A stretch of DNA of 64,000 nt from Dolomedes plantarius (GCA_907164885.2 OU015499.1:150895806-150959805); one strand, 5' to 3'; numbered from the stretch's first letter, positions 43,535 to 56,540 are shown. A program made the numbers and translations. The notes: a model not told the origin generated them from the sequence alone.

Positions 43535-44330
43535 TATATAGAAAAGGGCTTATTAACAGTTTATTATAAAAATTTCAGGTATGAATCAGTTAAATATTAG
43601 AAGCACATTCAGAAAGGAGCAAGAAAGCCCAAGTAAACAACCGAATTGTTATAAACAAATTAATCAAATAAATAATTAAGTAATTATTCACTCGATTAAT
43701 TTACATTTTATTTAATTATTAATATTAATTACGAATTAATTTGAATTCATAAGATACATCCATTATATAACCCATATAAACATTGAGATTGACTACATAA
43801 ATTATAAATTTTATATCTAGTAGTTATATATAGCAGCAATTATAAATTTTATAGTTTTTTTTTATTATTTCATTTTTTAATGTAAGCAAGTATTTAGAGA
43901 AATTAAGTGAGCATGTACAAAGAGAATAATTTAATTGTAAATTAAATAATTTTATCTTTCCCTCTTCCTTAGCACCTACGAAATTGTTTTTTGTTGTTCC
44001 TGCAATACGGTCCCAAGTCTTCACCGCCATCACAAACTTCATATGTTGACACCACCGGGAATCGAACTCACATCCACACCTGTTCCAAACGCTATTCGAA
44101 AAGCGTAAGCTTATCGTCGTCCCACCTAGAAGGCATCCAACTCAGATTTTATGAAGACCGGCAGCCGCGAGGGAGCACATCCCAAGCTCCGACACTCAGC
44201 TACATATGCAACTTTACCGAGTCACTCCACTGGCCAACCGCCTGCAGAACGACTTTTCGCTACATCACAACACAGACTTTATTAAATGTTGCAAAAAGCA
44301 AACAGCAAAAAACATACATCGAAAAATAGT
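43535..44330. other. AT-rich spacer and LINE 3' side, unit B
   Basis: As in unit A, but with the tRNA-like segment at 44016-44174. No gene. Confidence 0.5.
44016..44174 (-). repeat. tRNA-like 159-bp segment (unit B)
   Basis: Present here and at 62528-62686, absent from the same place in A and C, where TCCCA runs straight into GCACAT. The complement contains GAGTTCGATTCCCGG, a near-perfect B box, with a tRNA-like hairpin GCTTACGCTTTTCGAATAGC upstream. It looks like a tRNA-derived SINE or tRNA pseudogene. No target duplication is visible, so loss from A and C is also possible. Confidence 0.5.
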
Positions 44331-44831
44331 CTATGGCAATTGGACATGTTCGTCCATGAGCCTTTTAACGATTTTGTTTACTACTTTGCAAAAGTAGTAA
44401 TCGTTATATAGTTTGTACTTTGTCCATTGACTTGCATTCCCTGGCAGGTCGGCCCGCAGGTCAGCAAAGTTTATGCAGTCGAATAGACAGTGCTCGACTG
44501 TCTGGATCTCGCCACAACTGCATCTGTCCGACTTCCCGAAGAATTTGGCCTGATACTGGCCAAAGCTGCCGTGCCCAGTAATCACCTGGTTCCTCAGGAA
44601 GTCACATTGGACTCTATCCAAGCTGACCTTCTGGAATATCTCCTGCGTCCGCCTGCCTTTGGTGGACTCATTCCACCTTTCTTGCCAGATTTTTAAGGCA
44701 TCTTTCATAAGAATGCCTTTAAGCTGGTTCTTGGTCAGCTTATAGTCATTAGTAATGGTGGGAAGCTGAGTCGCTCTTTTGGCGATCTCATCCACCTCTT
44801 CATTGTTGCTATTACCGGCATGGGCTTGACG
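44331..44831 (-). pseudogene. LINE ORF2 C-terminal fragment (unit B)
   Basis: Identical protein to unit A: RNase H end (RQAHAGNSNNEEVDEIAK) and zinc knuckle CSCGEIQTVEHCLFDC. 5'-truncated at the ATTCGAAAA at 44834. Confidence 0.85.
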
Positions 44832-44923
44832 CTATTCGAAAAAAAATAAAAAAAAGTGTCCGAATGATTGGCCATCCCTTTGCGTGTCTGGAAGCCACCG
44901 AGGCAGTTATACACAGACAGTTA

Positions 44924-46247
44924 GGCCCGTCGCAAATTCAACCCAAAGCACGCAGCGTGGGGGAATCTGTGAAACATAGTTTTGACCGATGCACATCAAA
45001 ATTGAGCCCAGCCCAACCCACGCGTGGGAAGGTCTGTGATCGTCGCGCATATTTCGTGGGCGGTGGGTCAGATTTGGATAGACGATAGCAACGCCCCCTG
45101 GCTGGCAAAACATTCGGAGCATCGTGAACTTGCTCACAAAGCTGTTATTTACCATTATGTTATACAGATTTTTATTATTTGTCGTTTTTATAAACGAATT
45201 GTAGTAAATACAGAACACATTTTAGAATTTCGTGTAATCTTGCGATTTTATAATTATCGATACATACTTATGATAGCTTTATGGTTTCCAGAAATATTAA
45301 TTTTCTAAATTTATAATTTGATTTGATCAAAGTTGTACGAATTTGAATTTTGATTTTATTTAATTGCATTGTTTATCTAGTATAAAAATAATTACAAGAT
45401 AAAAAGAACTTTTTATATACCATGTTTTTAAATTTTCGGTTGAATCATATAAATTTGACAATTCTATGTATTAATAAATACTTTTTAAAAAATTTTTTGA
45501 TGAATTATTACATCAACTTGAAGAAAATGAAGTTAGTTGGAAGTTAACTTGCGTTTAACTTTTCGTTCCCGTCCCGGCCGATAGATTTCTGCACCAGTCT
45601 ACAAAACAAAATTAACTGAAAATTAATTTAAATCTGCGTAGAGATGGCTAAAAGTATTAAAATAATGCATTGTCATCGTGTTCTGAGCTATTCTAAAAGT
45701 TTCAAATGTCTAGCTAGTCGGGAAGTTAGTTAGAAATCGATGGCAAAATTTGTACTGGACAAACACACACACACACACAAACAAACAAAAAAGCGAGTTA
45801 ATAAAAACATGGTTATAAGGATTTATACTAGATATCAAAGTTACATATTCTTTGAATAAATCTATGGTTTAATGCTTTTTAAATTATGTCAACATTAGTT
45901 TGTCTTGTACATTAAACTATTGTTCAGAAGTATGGATCAATAATTTAAAAATTATTGATACATGCATGTATGACTATTTAAACTCCCCTTGGATATTTCT
46001 GCCAGCTAAATATGCATTTCTTTTACTTCCCCCCCCCTCGTAACTATAGAATATAATAATATTAGTTCTTCATTCTCTGATTCCGATTCTAAATTCATGA
46101 ATAGTTCAACCTCCGACGTCATCGTGCTAGGCTGGCGGGAATGCGTGTGCTGGGCTCAATTTGCAGTGCCTCGACCCAGCCCAGGCGCGTGGGAGGTGGG
46201 GCATGTGCGTGGGCTGTGCGTGCTTTGGGCTCAATTTGCGGCGGGCC
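44924..46247. mobile_element. element X, unit B
   Basis: TTA-flanked copy (44921-44923, 46248-46250), no Tigger, no gene. Confidence 0.75.
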
Positions 46248-46329
46248 TTAGGGCCTGTTCACATAGGAGTCCGTTGCGTTCATTAAGGAAAAGATGACGT
46301 TGAGACGAAAATAAACCAATCATAGGCGT

Positions 46330-46826
46330 TGTAACGTCCTCGGTGGAAAAAGAAGACACACGAGAGACAATTTTGTAACACAGAGCTTGTATTAAACCAA
46401 TAAAACTGTACACTATGTACAAGACAGAGAGTCAAGGCTCCTCTGCATATGAGAGGTTCTATAGGAACCAATATATCGTTTACAATAGCAGATGTATCTC
46501 TCCACTTGTAAAAACGGGAGCCAAGAGAGGAATTTTCAGGCCTTCGGTCCGCACAGCGCCCTATCGGCCCTGCTTGTCGACGGACAGATGCGAGGCTCAA
46601 AATCAGCTACCTCTCTCCGTGCTTCCCCAAAAATCTCTGCGTCTCCTTTTCAGCCAGCTGGCCGGCGTGAGGGGGTTTGCAGAAGCCACCCCCGATCGTT
46701 TCTTGGAAACGGGAAGAATTCGCAAAGGGATGGGCTTTTGCTTGGGTGGCCTTTTTCCCCCGAGACGCCGTGTACACAATACTTATCTCCGATTATTACA
46801 CCACTTTACGCATGGGGGCTGTGACA
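46330..46826 (-). repeat. solo-LTR-like segment, unit B
   Basis: Same TG...CA segment as in unit A, joined to the half MITE (46251-46329). Confidence 0.5.
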
Positions 46827-47360
46827 TTGTCTCCATTACTCCACGAAATTTGTAATTATATAAGTATGTGATGCCCCATTCCTACACCTCAATATGTCAT
46901 CTATCGGCGAACTGTTGACCTGGGCGGTCTCATAAACTCTAGGATAAGAGGCCATAAAGTTCTTGTAATGTGCGGTTCCTGACGTTATAGAACGCATAAA
47001 TCCCAGAGTAGGTTCGAGGGCTTTTGAGATTTTTGACACTATAGTGACATTTAGCATCCCATAAACTTTGAACACTTCAAACGCCGGAGAAAGCCTTTGA
47101 ATTCGCCGACAGTATAAAAGAAGACCCCCCAATAGTCCACGGGGAGAGATCTGTTTTTGAGTGTGAGAGAGACGCTCTCCTGGTCCAAGAGGCCTTCTGT
47201 AGGCCAGCGCTGTCGGTGAACCCGAAGCCGTCCTGACTATCTAACTGTATGAATTCTAACTCGCTTTACATACTTGCTTTAACTGTTGCCGTTGTAGTAT
47301 GTTTAACGTATCGTGGTAAAGTAATTGAAACGAAAGGCTTGTCGTATTATTGACTACGGT
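46827..47360 (+). other. LTR-like DNA with TATA box, unit B
   Basis: TATAAAAG at 47113-47120; small indels relative to A. Ends unknown. Confidence 0.35.
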
Positions 47361-48026
47361 ACAGGGCGATCAGAGCTCCTCACACTTCACTAAAAGGAGT
47401 AATCCACCAGCCAGCAGGAAAAAATCACACCGGTGACAGCGTTAAAAGTGTTTTTGAAATGTTTTAGGCTCTTCGGTTGATGAATAGTCAAATTTTTCAC
47501 ATATAAAATATCGTGTTCTGTAATTATCCATGAAAACGGAGCCGTCATAGATTCGAATTTTCTAAAAGCGACCCGAAAAAAAATGTAAGCATCCGGACGA
47601 TTCGACATCCCCTTGACGCCTAACGCACTTTCAATATATTCAATTCTCAGCAGAAAAGAACACTGATTTCCAATGCCAATGTCAGGTGTATTTATAGACT
47701 TAGAAAACGCCCCCTATCGGCCGGCCAGATAGAAATTTCCACTGGCTTCTAGAAATGTCTAGAAGGCTGGCGACCATTTGGCGCCCTGTCACCAAATTTG
47801 GCGAAATATTGCCAAATTTGGCGATATAAGTCACCAAATCCATCGCCAATTTGGCGATAACTCTTATATTTGGCGAGATTACCATAGACTTACCATCCTC
47901 TTGACTGTCTGGAAGTAGCCGAGACCCGGTGTACATAAATACCGGGTGCCCGCTTTTTCGCTTATCCGTCAGTACGGTAACGTCATAGATTGGAATATTC
48001 CGCGTTTTCTAAACGCGATTCGAAAA
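47361..48026 (+). repeat. repeat R with inserted piece, unit B
   Basis: As 39432-40110, but an R stretch of about 22 bp near 47400, including the CACCACC block, is missing here and in C. Confidence 0.55.
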
Positions 48027-48261
48027 CTCTAAACTCCACATTAGCCCCCCACGCTTTCGCGTAACAGCAAGAGAAAGATAACAGGTCGCGCCATATCAAT
48101 CCCGCCAGCACTAAGGCCGGGCGCAAGTTGAGACGCAGCTTGGTGAGGTGAGGCGACGCTGGGTGAAACAGGGAAGCAGGATTCAATGAACTGCGCGCAG
48201 GGAGAGCGAAAGTTGGGAGGCAGTTCCGTCTCAGCTGCGTGCCAGTGAGGGTGTTTAACAA

Positions 48262-48678
48262 AATGTGCGCGATGGCAATGTATATACAATCATTACTAAG
48301 TTCGGAATCTGATTCCGATGAACTCGAAGACCAAGTAATTTTAACATTACTTCGTGAAAAGCTTCCAAAAAGCAATTATCTGAAGAAAAGAAAGACGTTT
48401 TTCGTTCACCTTTTGAATGTAAAGTAAGCACTGTTGTGAAAATTGTAAAAGCATCTTGCGTACTGCACAACTATTTGAGAAATTCTGCAGTAGTGCAAAC
48501 TGGAGGTGATATCCCCGAACAGGATTTGCCACAGTTCCAATTACGTCCACTGCATCAAACCAATGCACGAAGTGGATCTCAAGCGTTTTGGATTCGTAAA
48601 AAGTTCACGGAGTACTTTAATTCACCCGGAGGTTCAGTTCCTTGGCAGAGAGATTGCGTGTTAAATGGAAAGTACTGA
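48262..48678 (+). pseudogene. Harbinger transposase remnant, DDE deleted (unit B)
   Basis: An N-terminal stretch (MCAMAMYIQSLLSSESDSDE, acidic and serine-rich) runs into a deletion junction near 48390. Beyond it, in another frame, the C-terminus reads VFRSPFECKVSTVVKIVK, ASCVLHNYLR and GSVPWQRD, the end of a DDE_Tnp_4 transposase. The catalytic core is gone, so the element cannot move itself. Confidence 0.75.
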
Positions 48679-49232
48679 GAATGTATTGTAATTAGAATAT
48701 AAAAAATTAATCTTTAAAGCATAATACATTTATAATTTTTAATAAATATAATACTTTTTAAGCTTATTTTTTAATGTTGTAACACCTTTTCTTTTCTCAA
48801 TCATTTATATTTAAATTAAAGTTACTTTTCAAATTCTGGTTAGATACTAAGTTTATTTCGGAAAAATTTTAATACCTACCTCCGAACGGAAAAGCATGTT
48901 AAAGGGGAACGTAACTAATTGGTAGTTCCTCGTAAATAAAATCATTCCGACAAAATGACACACATCTGTATAGAAAATATACAAATATACCTACAAAGCA
49001 GTTTTGTTTTCGCCGAAAATCTGCTGTACATAAAATGTTATCTAAAACAAATGAAGGGTGCAGCGGAAATCGCCAATAGTCCAAAAAAAAAAATAAATTT
49101 ACACGAAAATAAATTGAATACATTGTAAGTAAACTAATTCAAGAAACACTTTTGATTGAAAAAAACAACCGTTTTCCCATGTACCCTTCAAATAAATTTA
49201 TCTTAATTAATTAAAAAATTATAAAAACTTAC

Positions 49233-49365
49233 CACATTTTATTCCAATTTTTTGGGCTATTTCTTCCCAAAGCAGCAATTTTAATTTGACTTTTAAATAG
49301 TCAGCATGTGACGTGTCGTATAATATTTTTCTCCCTCGAACTGCCTCAATTAATTGTTCCTCCAT
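49233..49365 (-). pseudogene. MADF-domain first exon of Harbinger (unit B)
   Basis: From ATG at 49365, MEEQLIEAVRGRKILYDTSH, then ADYLKVKLKLLLWEEIAQKI, ends at a splice donor GTAAG (complement of 49228-49232). This is the first half of a MADF/SANT-like DNA-binding domain, the second protein of PIF/Harbinger elements. No second exon is recognisable; it probably went with the internal deletion. Confidence 0.65.
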
Positions 49366-49591
49366 CGTAGACTTCGATTTCAGCACAAATTTTCACTCGC
49401 AGGTCGTAGTCACTAGTGACAATCTGCGCACGACCACAAACCTCCGCAGCTCACGGGCGCTCTCAAGCTGTGTCACCGGACCCTGCGTTCCAACATCCGG
49501 TGTAGTATTCACTTCTTTGTTTCACAGAATCTCACGGTGAGTCACCCCACCCCACCTCACCCAGCTGCGTCTCAACTTGCGCTCGGCCTAA

Positions 49592-51429
49592 GTCCGGAGG
49601 ACGAGCGCAATGACTAATTTGCCACCAAGTCGGAATTAAACAAAATTAAAAGTTAAACCTCACAAAAAGGGGATAGCAAAGGGAAAAATAAAAGAGGGAA
49701 GAAAGGCGTCCCCGCTGAACCGTCCGACTTTATTCTTTTCTCTCTCTCTTTTTTTTTACTATTTAATTTTTACTCATCTTTTATTTTTTTTAAACTGTAA
49801 AGATCAATAATTAAAATACAAATACATTCACATTTTCAGAGAATACACAGGTGATCCCGGACTATTAGAAATACATGACAATTCGGTTTGAATTGAGAAA
49901 AAACAATAACAAAAAATAACCACGGCTCAGAGAGAAAATGTTGAATTACATGAATTAAAAGTTACAAAGCACGAATTACAAATTGTTACAAGCTACAGTT
50001 TACAGATTACATTAAATTATATATTCCAAATTACAATAACAAATTTTACAAATAAGTCAACTGCATCGGTTGATTCCTAGCGCATGAGTAGTACATATAA
50101 GACGACACCACAGTCACTTACAGTTACAATATTAAGTGGAATAGTAATTTCATATAAATACTAACAATGCACTAATAATCAACACATTAACCATATATTA
50201 ATTAAACAATACAATAAATACAACACAAAGTACTCAACGAACTACGTAGACCATAAACTAGAATTCAATACATTTTAACCATAATCCTAGACATTAGCCA
50301 TTAATTGCTAAAACCCATAAAGCATTGCTGAAACGAAAAGAAAAACAAGCTTTTCGATTCAATTAAAGATTTTTTTTATTGTTACCACAACAATTATTTA
50401 AACATATTGTTTTTGATAAATTAGCGCACTTTAGCACTTTACAAGAATGGAATTCCTTAATTCACCATTCAGATACGAACCCGGAACCTCACAACCCGAA
50501 CCACAGAAAGTCAAGACTTTAACCAGTGAAATTTAGAAAAGCACCCCAAATTTTTAATGCGTAAATTTTTGCTATGTAATAAAACAATAATTACCCAGAC
50601 CATATATTTGGTATGCATGAAAATGAAAAAAAAAATAATAATAATAATTTTTCCTTTCCAAAATACACAGACAAAACAAACAATTTTAGGTACCAGTTGA
50701 ATTAATATAAGCTAGCAACAAATCCTAGCTCAGAGATAGGAGCCAGCCGGCAGATAATGTAACTGTTGACATATAAACCACCACCGTGAATCCAGAGATT
50801 CAGAGTACCCGTGTTGAGCTCCAACCCAAGTCTACCAACCTCAAGCCAGCGGTAAGTAACTTTATTACCATTAAGTTAATTGAATTGTATAAAAACCTCA
50901 ATATGTGTTAAAAGGTAACGCGTAGATTAGCTAGTACAAGGGAATAATCCAGTTATTAGCCACATAAGCTTGAAGCCCACACAAATATGGCGGCCTCCAT
51001 ACCAACTAAAAGTAAACAAAGTAAAAGTAGACAAAAGTAAGTAACCCGATATTGTTAATAACAATTTAAATAACACTAATAGTTTGCACATGTTTAAATT
51101 TATTCTTTCCCTATAACAACAAAACCGTAGAAGAGACTACCAAAACAAATTTCACTTTAACTCAACAGAGTAAAAAAAAAAAAAAAGTAATGCGAAAAGC
51201 AAGAAGTTAGTCGAGTATGAGGTCTAAGTACACTGGAAGCCTAAAGCAAGATGTCGACGTCCATTGCTTTCAAGAGCTATGCCCTAAAAAAGTTAAAACC
51301 CAACATAATTTTTTAATATTCATACTTCTTAGTATAAATGGTTACATTAAAAGTGAATACATAACCATTAATAAACATGGGAGGTTTAAACAACAATAAC
51401 CAGGTACAATTAATGTTTTAATTTAACGC

Positions 51430-51432
<3 letters not shown>
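49592..51432. other. AT-rich spacer, unit B
   Basis: Same as 40199-42060 with minor indels in the T-rich tracts. No gene called. Confidence 0.4.
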
Positions 51433-51463
<31 letters not shown>

Positions 51464-51466
<3 letters not shown>

Positions 51467-52872
51467 TGCTGGCCACTGTAAATGCAACACCCTGAAGGAA
51501 ACATGCAAATAACATGAAATTTACAACATGCATTAGCGGAGGTGAGATATGCAAATGATTAGAATTTCAGCGCAGACGTACATCACGCGCGCCTGTGGCG
51601 CCACTTCAAAGCACTATTTAAGGCTTGGAGATTTCGACGATTTCAAGTTCGGCAATTGTGTTTTTCTTGTGGTTTTTTCAAAAAAACGATCAATTATGCC
51701 TCGTCGAAAACAGCGATCATCTTTTGATCAAGTATCCGAGTTCGACAGAGGAAGGATAGTGGCCTACCGAGATTGTGGATTATCTTTCAGGGAAATCGGT
51801 AGTCGTGTTGGACGAAACCAAACAACTGTAATGCGGATATGTGATCGTTGGATGCAGGAGGGTACGACGGACCGGCGTGTTCGATCGCATCCACCTCAGC
51901 GCACCACTTCACGTGATGACAGGCAAATTGTGCGCATGGCAGTAACGGATCGCTCAGTCACATCACGAACCATAGCACAGCACATGCAGTCTGTAACGCA
52001 TCATCCAGTGTCTGCGCGTACCATTCGACGCCGTTTACAGCAGAGTGGTCTGTCCGCAAGACGTCCATTGCCTTGTCTACCCTTGACGCAGAACCACAGA
52101 CGTCTCCGCCGCCAATGGTGCGATGACAGAAGGATGTGGACGCCAGAATGGAATGAAATTGTCTTTACTGACGAGTCATACTTCTGTCTGCAACACCACG
52201 ATGGTCGCATTCGAGTCTGGAGACACCGTGAAGAGAAGATGCTGAACAGCTGCGTTATGCACCGCCACACTGGTCCTGCACCGTGTATTATGGTATGGGG
52301 CGGTATTGGATATCACTCTCGCACATCTCTAGTACGCATTGCCGGTATTATAAACAGCCAGCGCTACATCTCCGAGGTGTTGGAGCCAGTTGTCCTTCCT
52401 TACCTTCAGGGCTTGCCCACAGCCATATTTCAACAGGATAATGCGCGACCACACGTGGTACGCATTGTCCAACGGTTCTTCGTCAATCGCCAGATTGAAT
52501 TGCTTCCCTGGCCGCCTCGCTCTCCGGATCTTTCGCCGAAAGAAAACATGTGGTCCATGGTTGCTCTACGATTGACCCAGATTCCATCCCCAGCTGCCAC
52601 AGCAGATCAACTTTGGCAACGTGTGGAAGCTGCTTGGTCTGCTGTACCCCAAGAACTCATCCAAAGTCTCTTTGAATCAATGCCGAGGCGTCTGGCAGCG
52701 GTGATCTCCAACAATGGCGGCTACTCTGGCTACTGATTTTGGTAGGAACCACACTTCACAGAAGTCTATAAATTTAATCATTTGATACTTGGTCAACATG
52801 TTATCTACAAAATAAATTTTGCTGTGATATCTCTTGTCTTTCTTGGTGTTGCAATTTGCGTGGCCAGCAGTG
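51464..52872 (+). mobile_element. Tc1 element, unit C, coding-intact
   Basis: 1409 bp with TA duplications and the same inverted ends. Confidence 0.95.
51696..52736 (+). CDS. Tc1/mariner transposase, DD34E (unit C)
   Basis: 346 residues with the complete triad Asp159, Asp248, Glu283. It differs from B and D at HTGPAPCIMVW (Gly to Cys at 197), IELLPWPP, LTQIPSP, FESMPRRL, and carries SPKENMW, a Lys directly before the catalytic Glu where Ile is usual. That last change could impair catalysis. The reading frame is open throughout. Start chosen at MPRRKQR as in the other copies. Confidence 0.95.
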   Translation: MPRRKQRSSFDQVSEFDRGRIVAYRDCGLSFREIGSRVGRNQTTVMRICDRWMQEGTTDRRVRSHPPQRTTSRDDRQIVRMAVTDRSVTSRTIAQHMQSVTHHPVSARTIRRRLQQSGLSARRPLPCLPLTQNHRRLRRQWCDDRRMWTPEWNEIVFTDESYFCLQHHDGRIRVWRHREEKMLNSCVMHRHTGPAPCIMVWGGIGYHSRTSLVRIAGIINSQRYISEVLEPVVLPYLQGLPTAIFQQDNARPHVVRIVQRFFVNRQIELLPWPPRSPDLSPKENMWSMVALRLTQIPSPAATADQLWQRVEAAWSAVPQELIQSLFESMPRRLAAVISNNGGYSGY

Positions 52873-53507
52873 TATATAGAAAAGGGCTTATTAACAGTTT
52901 ATTATAAAAATTTCAGGTATGAATCAGTTAAATATTAGAAGCACATTCAGAAAGGAGCAAGAAAGCCCAAGTAAACAACCGAATTGTTATAAACAAATTA
53001 TTCAAATAAATAATTAAGTAATTATTCACTCGATTAATTTACATTTTATTTAATTATTAATATTAATTACGAATTAATTTGAATTTATAAGATACATCCA
53101 TTATATAACCCATATAAACATTGAGATTGACTACATAAATTATAAATTTTATATCTAGTAGTTATATATAGCAGCAATTATAAATTTTATAGTTTTTTTA
53201 TTATTTCATTTTTTAATGTAAGCAAGTATTTAGAGAAATTAAGTGAGCATGTACAAAGAGAATAATTTAATTGTAAATTAAATAATTTTATCTTTCCCTC
53301 TTCCTTAGCACCTACGAAATTGTTTTTTGTTGTTCCTGCAATACGGTCCCAGCACATCCCAAGCTCCGACACTCAGCAACATATGCAACTTTACCGAGTC
53401 ACTCCACTGGCCAACCGCCTGCAGAACGACTTTTTGCTACATCACAACACAGACTTTATTAAATGTTGCAAAAAGCAAACAGCAAAAAACATACATCGAA
53501 AAATAGT
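52873..53507. other. AT-rich spacer and LINE 3' side, unit C
   Basis: As in unit A, without the tRNA-like segment. No gene. Confidence 0.5.
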
Positions 53508-54008
53508 CTATGGCAATTGGACATGTTCGTCCATGAGCCTTTTAACGATTTTGTTTACTACTTTGCAAAAGTAGTAATCGTTATATAGTTTGTACTTTGT
53601 CCATTGACTTGCATTCCCTGGCAGGTCGGCCCGCAGGTCAGCAAAGTTTATGCAGTCGAATAGACATTGCTCGACTGTCTGGATCTCGCCACAACTGCAT
53701 CTGTCCGACTTCCCGAAGAATTTGGCCTGATACTGGCCAAAGCTGCCGTGCCCAGTAATCACCTGGTTCCTCAGGAAGTCACATTGGACTCTATCCAAGC
53801 TGACCTTCTGGAATATCTCCTGCGTCCGCCTGCCTTTGGTGGACTCATTCCACCTTTCTTGCCAGATTTTTAAGGCATCTTTCATAAGAATGCCTTTAAG
53901 CTGGTTCTTGGTCAGCTTATAGTCATTAGTAATGGTGGGAAGCTGAGTCGCTCTTTTGGCGATCTCATCCACCTCTTCATTGTTGCTATTACCGGCATGG
54001 GCTTGACG
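53508..54008 (-). pseudogene. LINE ORF2 C-terminal fragment (unit C)
   Basis: As in A and B except that the zinc-knuckle His is Gln (TVEQCLFDC), which breaks the C-x-C-x7-H-x4-C pattern. Confidence 0.85.
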
Positions 54009-54100
54009 CTATTCGAAAAAAAATAAAAAAAAGTGTCCGAATGATTGGCCATCCCTTTGCGTGTCTGGAAGCCACCGAGGCAGTTATACACAGACAGTTA

Positions 54101-55428
54101 GGCCCGTCGCAAATTCAACCCAAAGCACGCAGCGTGGGGGAATCTGTGAAACATAGTTTTGACCGATGCACATCAAAATTGAGCCCAGCCCAACCCACGC
54201 GTGGGAAGGTCTGTGATCGTCGCGCATATTTCGTGGGCGGTGGGTCAGATTTGGATAGACGATAGCAACGCCCCCTGGCTGGCAAAACATTCGGAGCATC
54301 GTGAACTTGCTCACAAAGCTGTTATTTACCATTATGTTATACAGATTTTTATTATTTGTCGTTTTTATAAACGAATTGTAGTAAATACAGAACACATTTT
54401 AGAATTTCGTGTAATCTTGCGATTTTATAATTATCGATACATACTTATGATAGCTTTATGGTTTCCAGAAATATTAATTTTCTAAATTTATAATTTGATT
54501 TGATCAAAGTTGTACGAATTTGAATTTTGATTTTATTTAATTGCATTGTTTATCTAGTATAAAAATAATTACAAGATAAAAAGAACTTTTTATATACCAT
54601 GTTTTTAAATTTTCGGTTGAATCATATAAATTTGACAATTCTATGTATTAATAAATACTTTTTAAAAATTTTTTTGATGAATTATTACATCAACTTGAAG
54701 AAAATGAAGTTAGTTGGAAGTTAACTTGCGTTTAACTTTTCGTTCCCGTCCCGGCCGATAGATTTCTGCACCAGTCTACAAAACAAAATTAGCTGAAAAT
54801 TAATTTAAATCTGCGTAGAGATGGCTAAAAGTATTAAAATAATGCATTGTCATCGTGTTCTGAGCTATTCTAAAAGTTTCAAATGTCTAGCTAGTCGGGA
54901 AGTTAGTTAGAAATCGATGGCAAAATTTGTACTGGACAAACACACACACACACACACAAACAAACAAAAAAGCGAGTTAATAAAAACATGGTTATAAGGA
55001 TTTATACTAGATATCAAAGTTACATATTCTTTGAATAAATCTATGGTTTAATGCTTTTTAAATTATGTCAACATTAGTTTGTCTTGTACATTAAACTATT
55101 GTTCAGAAGTATGCATCAATAATTTAAAAATTATTGATACATGCATGTATGACTATTTAAACTCCCCTTGGATATTTCTGCCAGCTAAATATGCATTTCT
55201 TTTACTTCCCCCCCCCCCTCGTAACTATAGAATATAATAATATTAGTTCTTCATTCTCTGATTCCGATTCTAAATTCATGGATAGTTCAACCTCCGACGT
55301 CATCGTGCTAGGCTGGCGGGAATGCGTGTGCTGGGCTCAATTTGCAGTGCCTCGACCCAGCCCAGGCGCGTGGGAGGTGGGGCATGTGCGTGGGCTGTGC
55401 GTGCTTTGGGCTCAATTTGCGGCGGGCC
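54101..55428. mobile_element. element X, unit C
   Basis: TTA-flanked copy (54098-54100, 55429-55431), no Tigger, no gene. Confidence 0.75.
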
Positions 55429-55510
55429 TTAGGGCCTGTTCACATAGGAGTCCGTTGCGTTCATTAAGGAAAAGATGACGTTGAGACGAAAATAAACCAA
55501 TCATAGGCGT

Positions 55511-56007
55511 TGTAACGTCCTCGGTGGAAAAAGAAGACACACGAGAGACAATTTTGTAACACAGAGCTTGTATTAAACCAATAAAACTGTACACTATGTA
55601 CAAGACAGAGAGTCAAGGCTCCTCTGCATATGAGAGGTTCTATAGGAACCAATATATCGTTTACAATAGCAGATGTATCTCTCCACTTGTAAAAACGGGA
55701 GCCAAGAGAGGAATTTTCAGGCCTTCGGTCCGCACAGCGCCCTATCGGCCCTGCTTGTCGACGGACAGATGCGAGGCTCAAAATCTGCTACCTCTCTCCG
55801 TGCTTCCCCAAAAATCTCTGCGTCTCCTTTTCAGCCAGCTGGCCGGCGTGAGGGGGTTTGCAGAAGCCACCCCCGATCGTTTCTTGGAAACGGGAAGAAT
55901 TCGCAAAGGGATGGGCTTTTGCTTGGGTGGCCTTTTTCCCCCGAGACGCCGTGTACACAATACTTATCTCCGATTATTACACCACTTTACGCATGGGGGC
56001 TGTGACA
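55511..56007 (-). repeat. solo-LTR-like segment, unit C
   Basis: Same as unit A and B; follows the half MITE 55432-55510. Confidence 0.5.
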
Positions 56008-56540
56008 TTGTCTCCATTACTCCACGAAATTTGTAATTATATAAGTATGTGATGCCCCATTCCTACACCTCAATATGTCATCTATCGGCGAACTGTTGAC
56101 CTGGGCGGTCTCATAAACTCTAGGATAAGAGGCCATAAAGTTCTTGTAATGTGTCGTCCTGACGTTATAGAACGCATAAATCCCAGAGTAGTTCGAGGGC
56201 TTTTGAGATTTTTGACACTATAGTGACATTTAGCATCCCATAAACTTTGAACACTTCAAACGCCGGAGAAAGCCTTTGAATTCGCCGACAGTATAAAAGA
56301 AGACCCCCAATAGTCCACGGGGAGAGATCTGTTTTTGAGTGTGAGAGAGACGCTCTCCTGGTCCAAGAGGCCTTCTGTAGGCCAGCGCTGTCGGTGAACC
56401 CGAAGCCGTCCTGACTATCTAACTGTATGAATTCTAACTCGCTTTACATACTTGCTTTAACTGTTGCCGTTGTAGTATGTTTAACGTATCGTGGTAAAGT
56501 AATTGAAACGAAAGGCTTGTCGTATTATTGACTACGGTAC
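56008..56540 (+). other. LTR-like DNA with TATA box, unit C
   Basis: TATAAAAG at 56292-56299. Ends unknown. Confidence 0.35.

Larger units (their letters stand above)
48115..49588. mobile_element. PIF/Harbinger element, internally deleted (unit B)
   Basis: 1474 bp with ends GGCCGGGCGCAAGTTGAGAC and complement GGCCGAGCGCAAGTTGAGAC. TAA duplications at 48112-48114 and 49589-49591. Unit A has the unoccupied site CAGCACTAAGTCCGG, which confirms the boundaries. It holds remnants of both Harbinger genes in convergent orientation: the transposase from the left and a MADF/Myb-like protein from the right. Confidence 0.93.
42126..51463 (+). repeat. tandem unit B
   Basis: 9338-bp unit carrying the Tc1 element, the 159-bp tRNA-like segment (44016-44174) and the Harbinger insertion (48115-49588). 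Otherwise collinear with A and near-identical. Confidence 0.92.
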
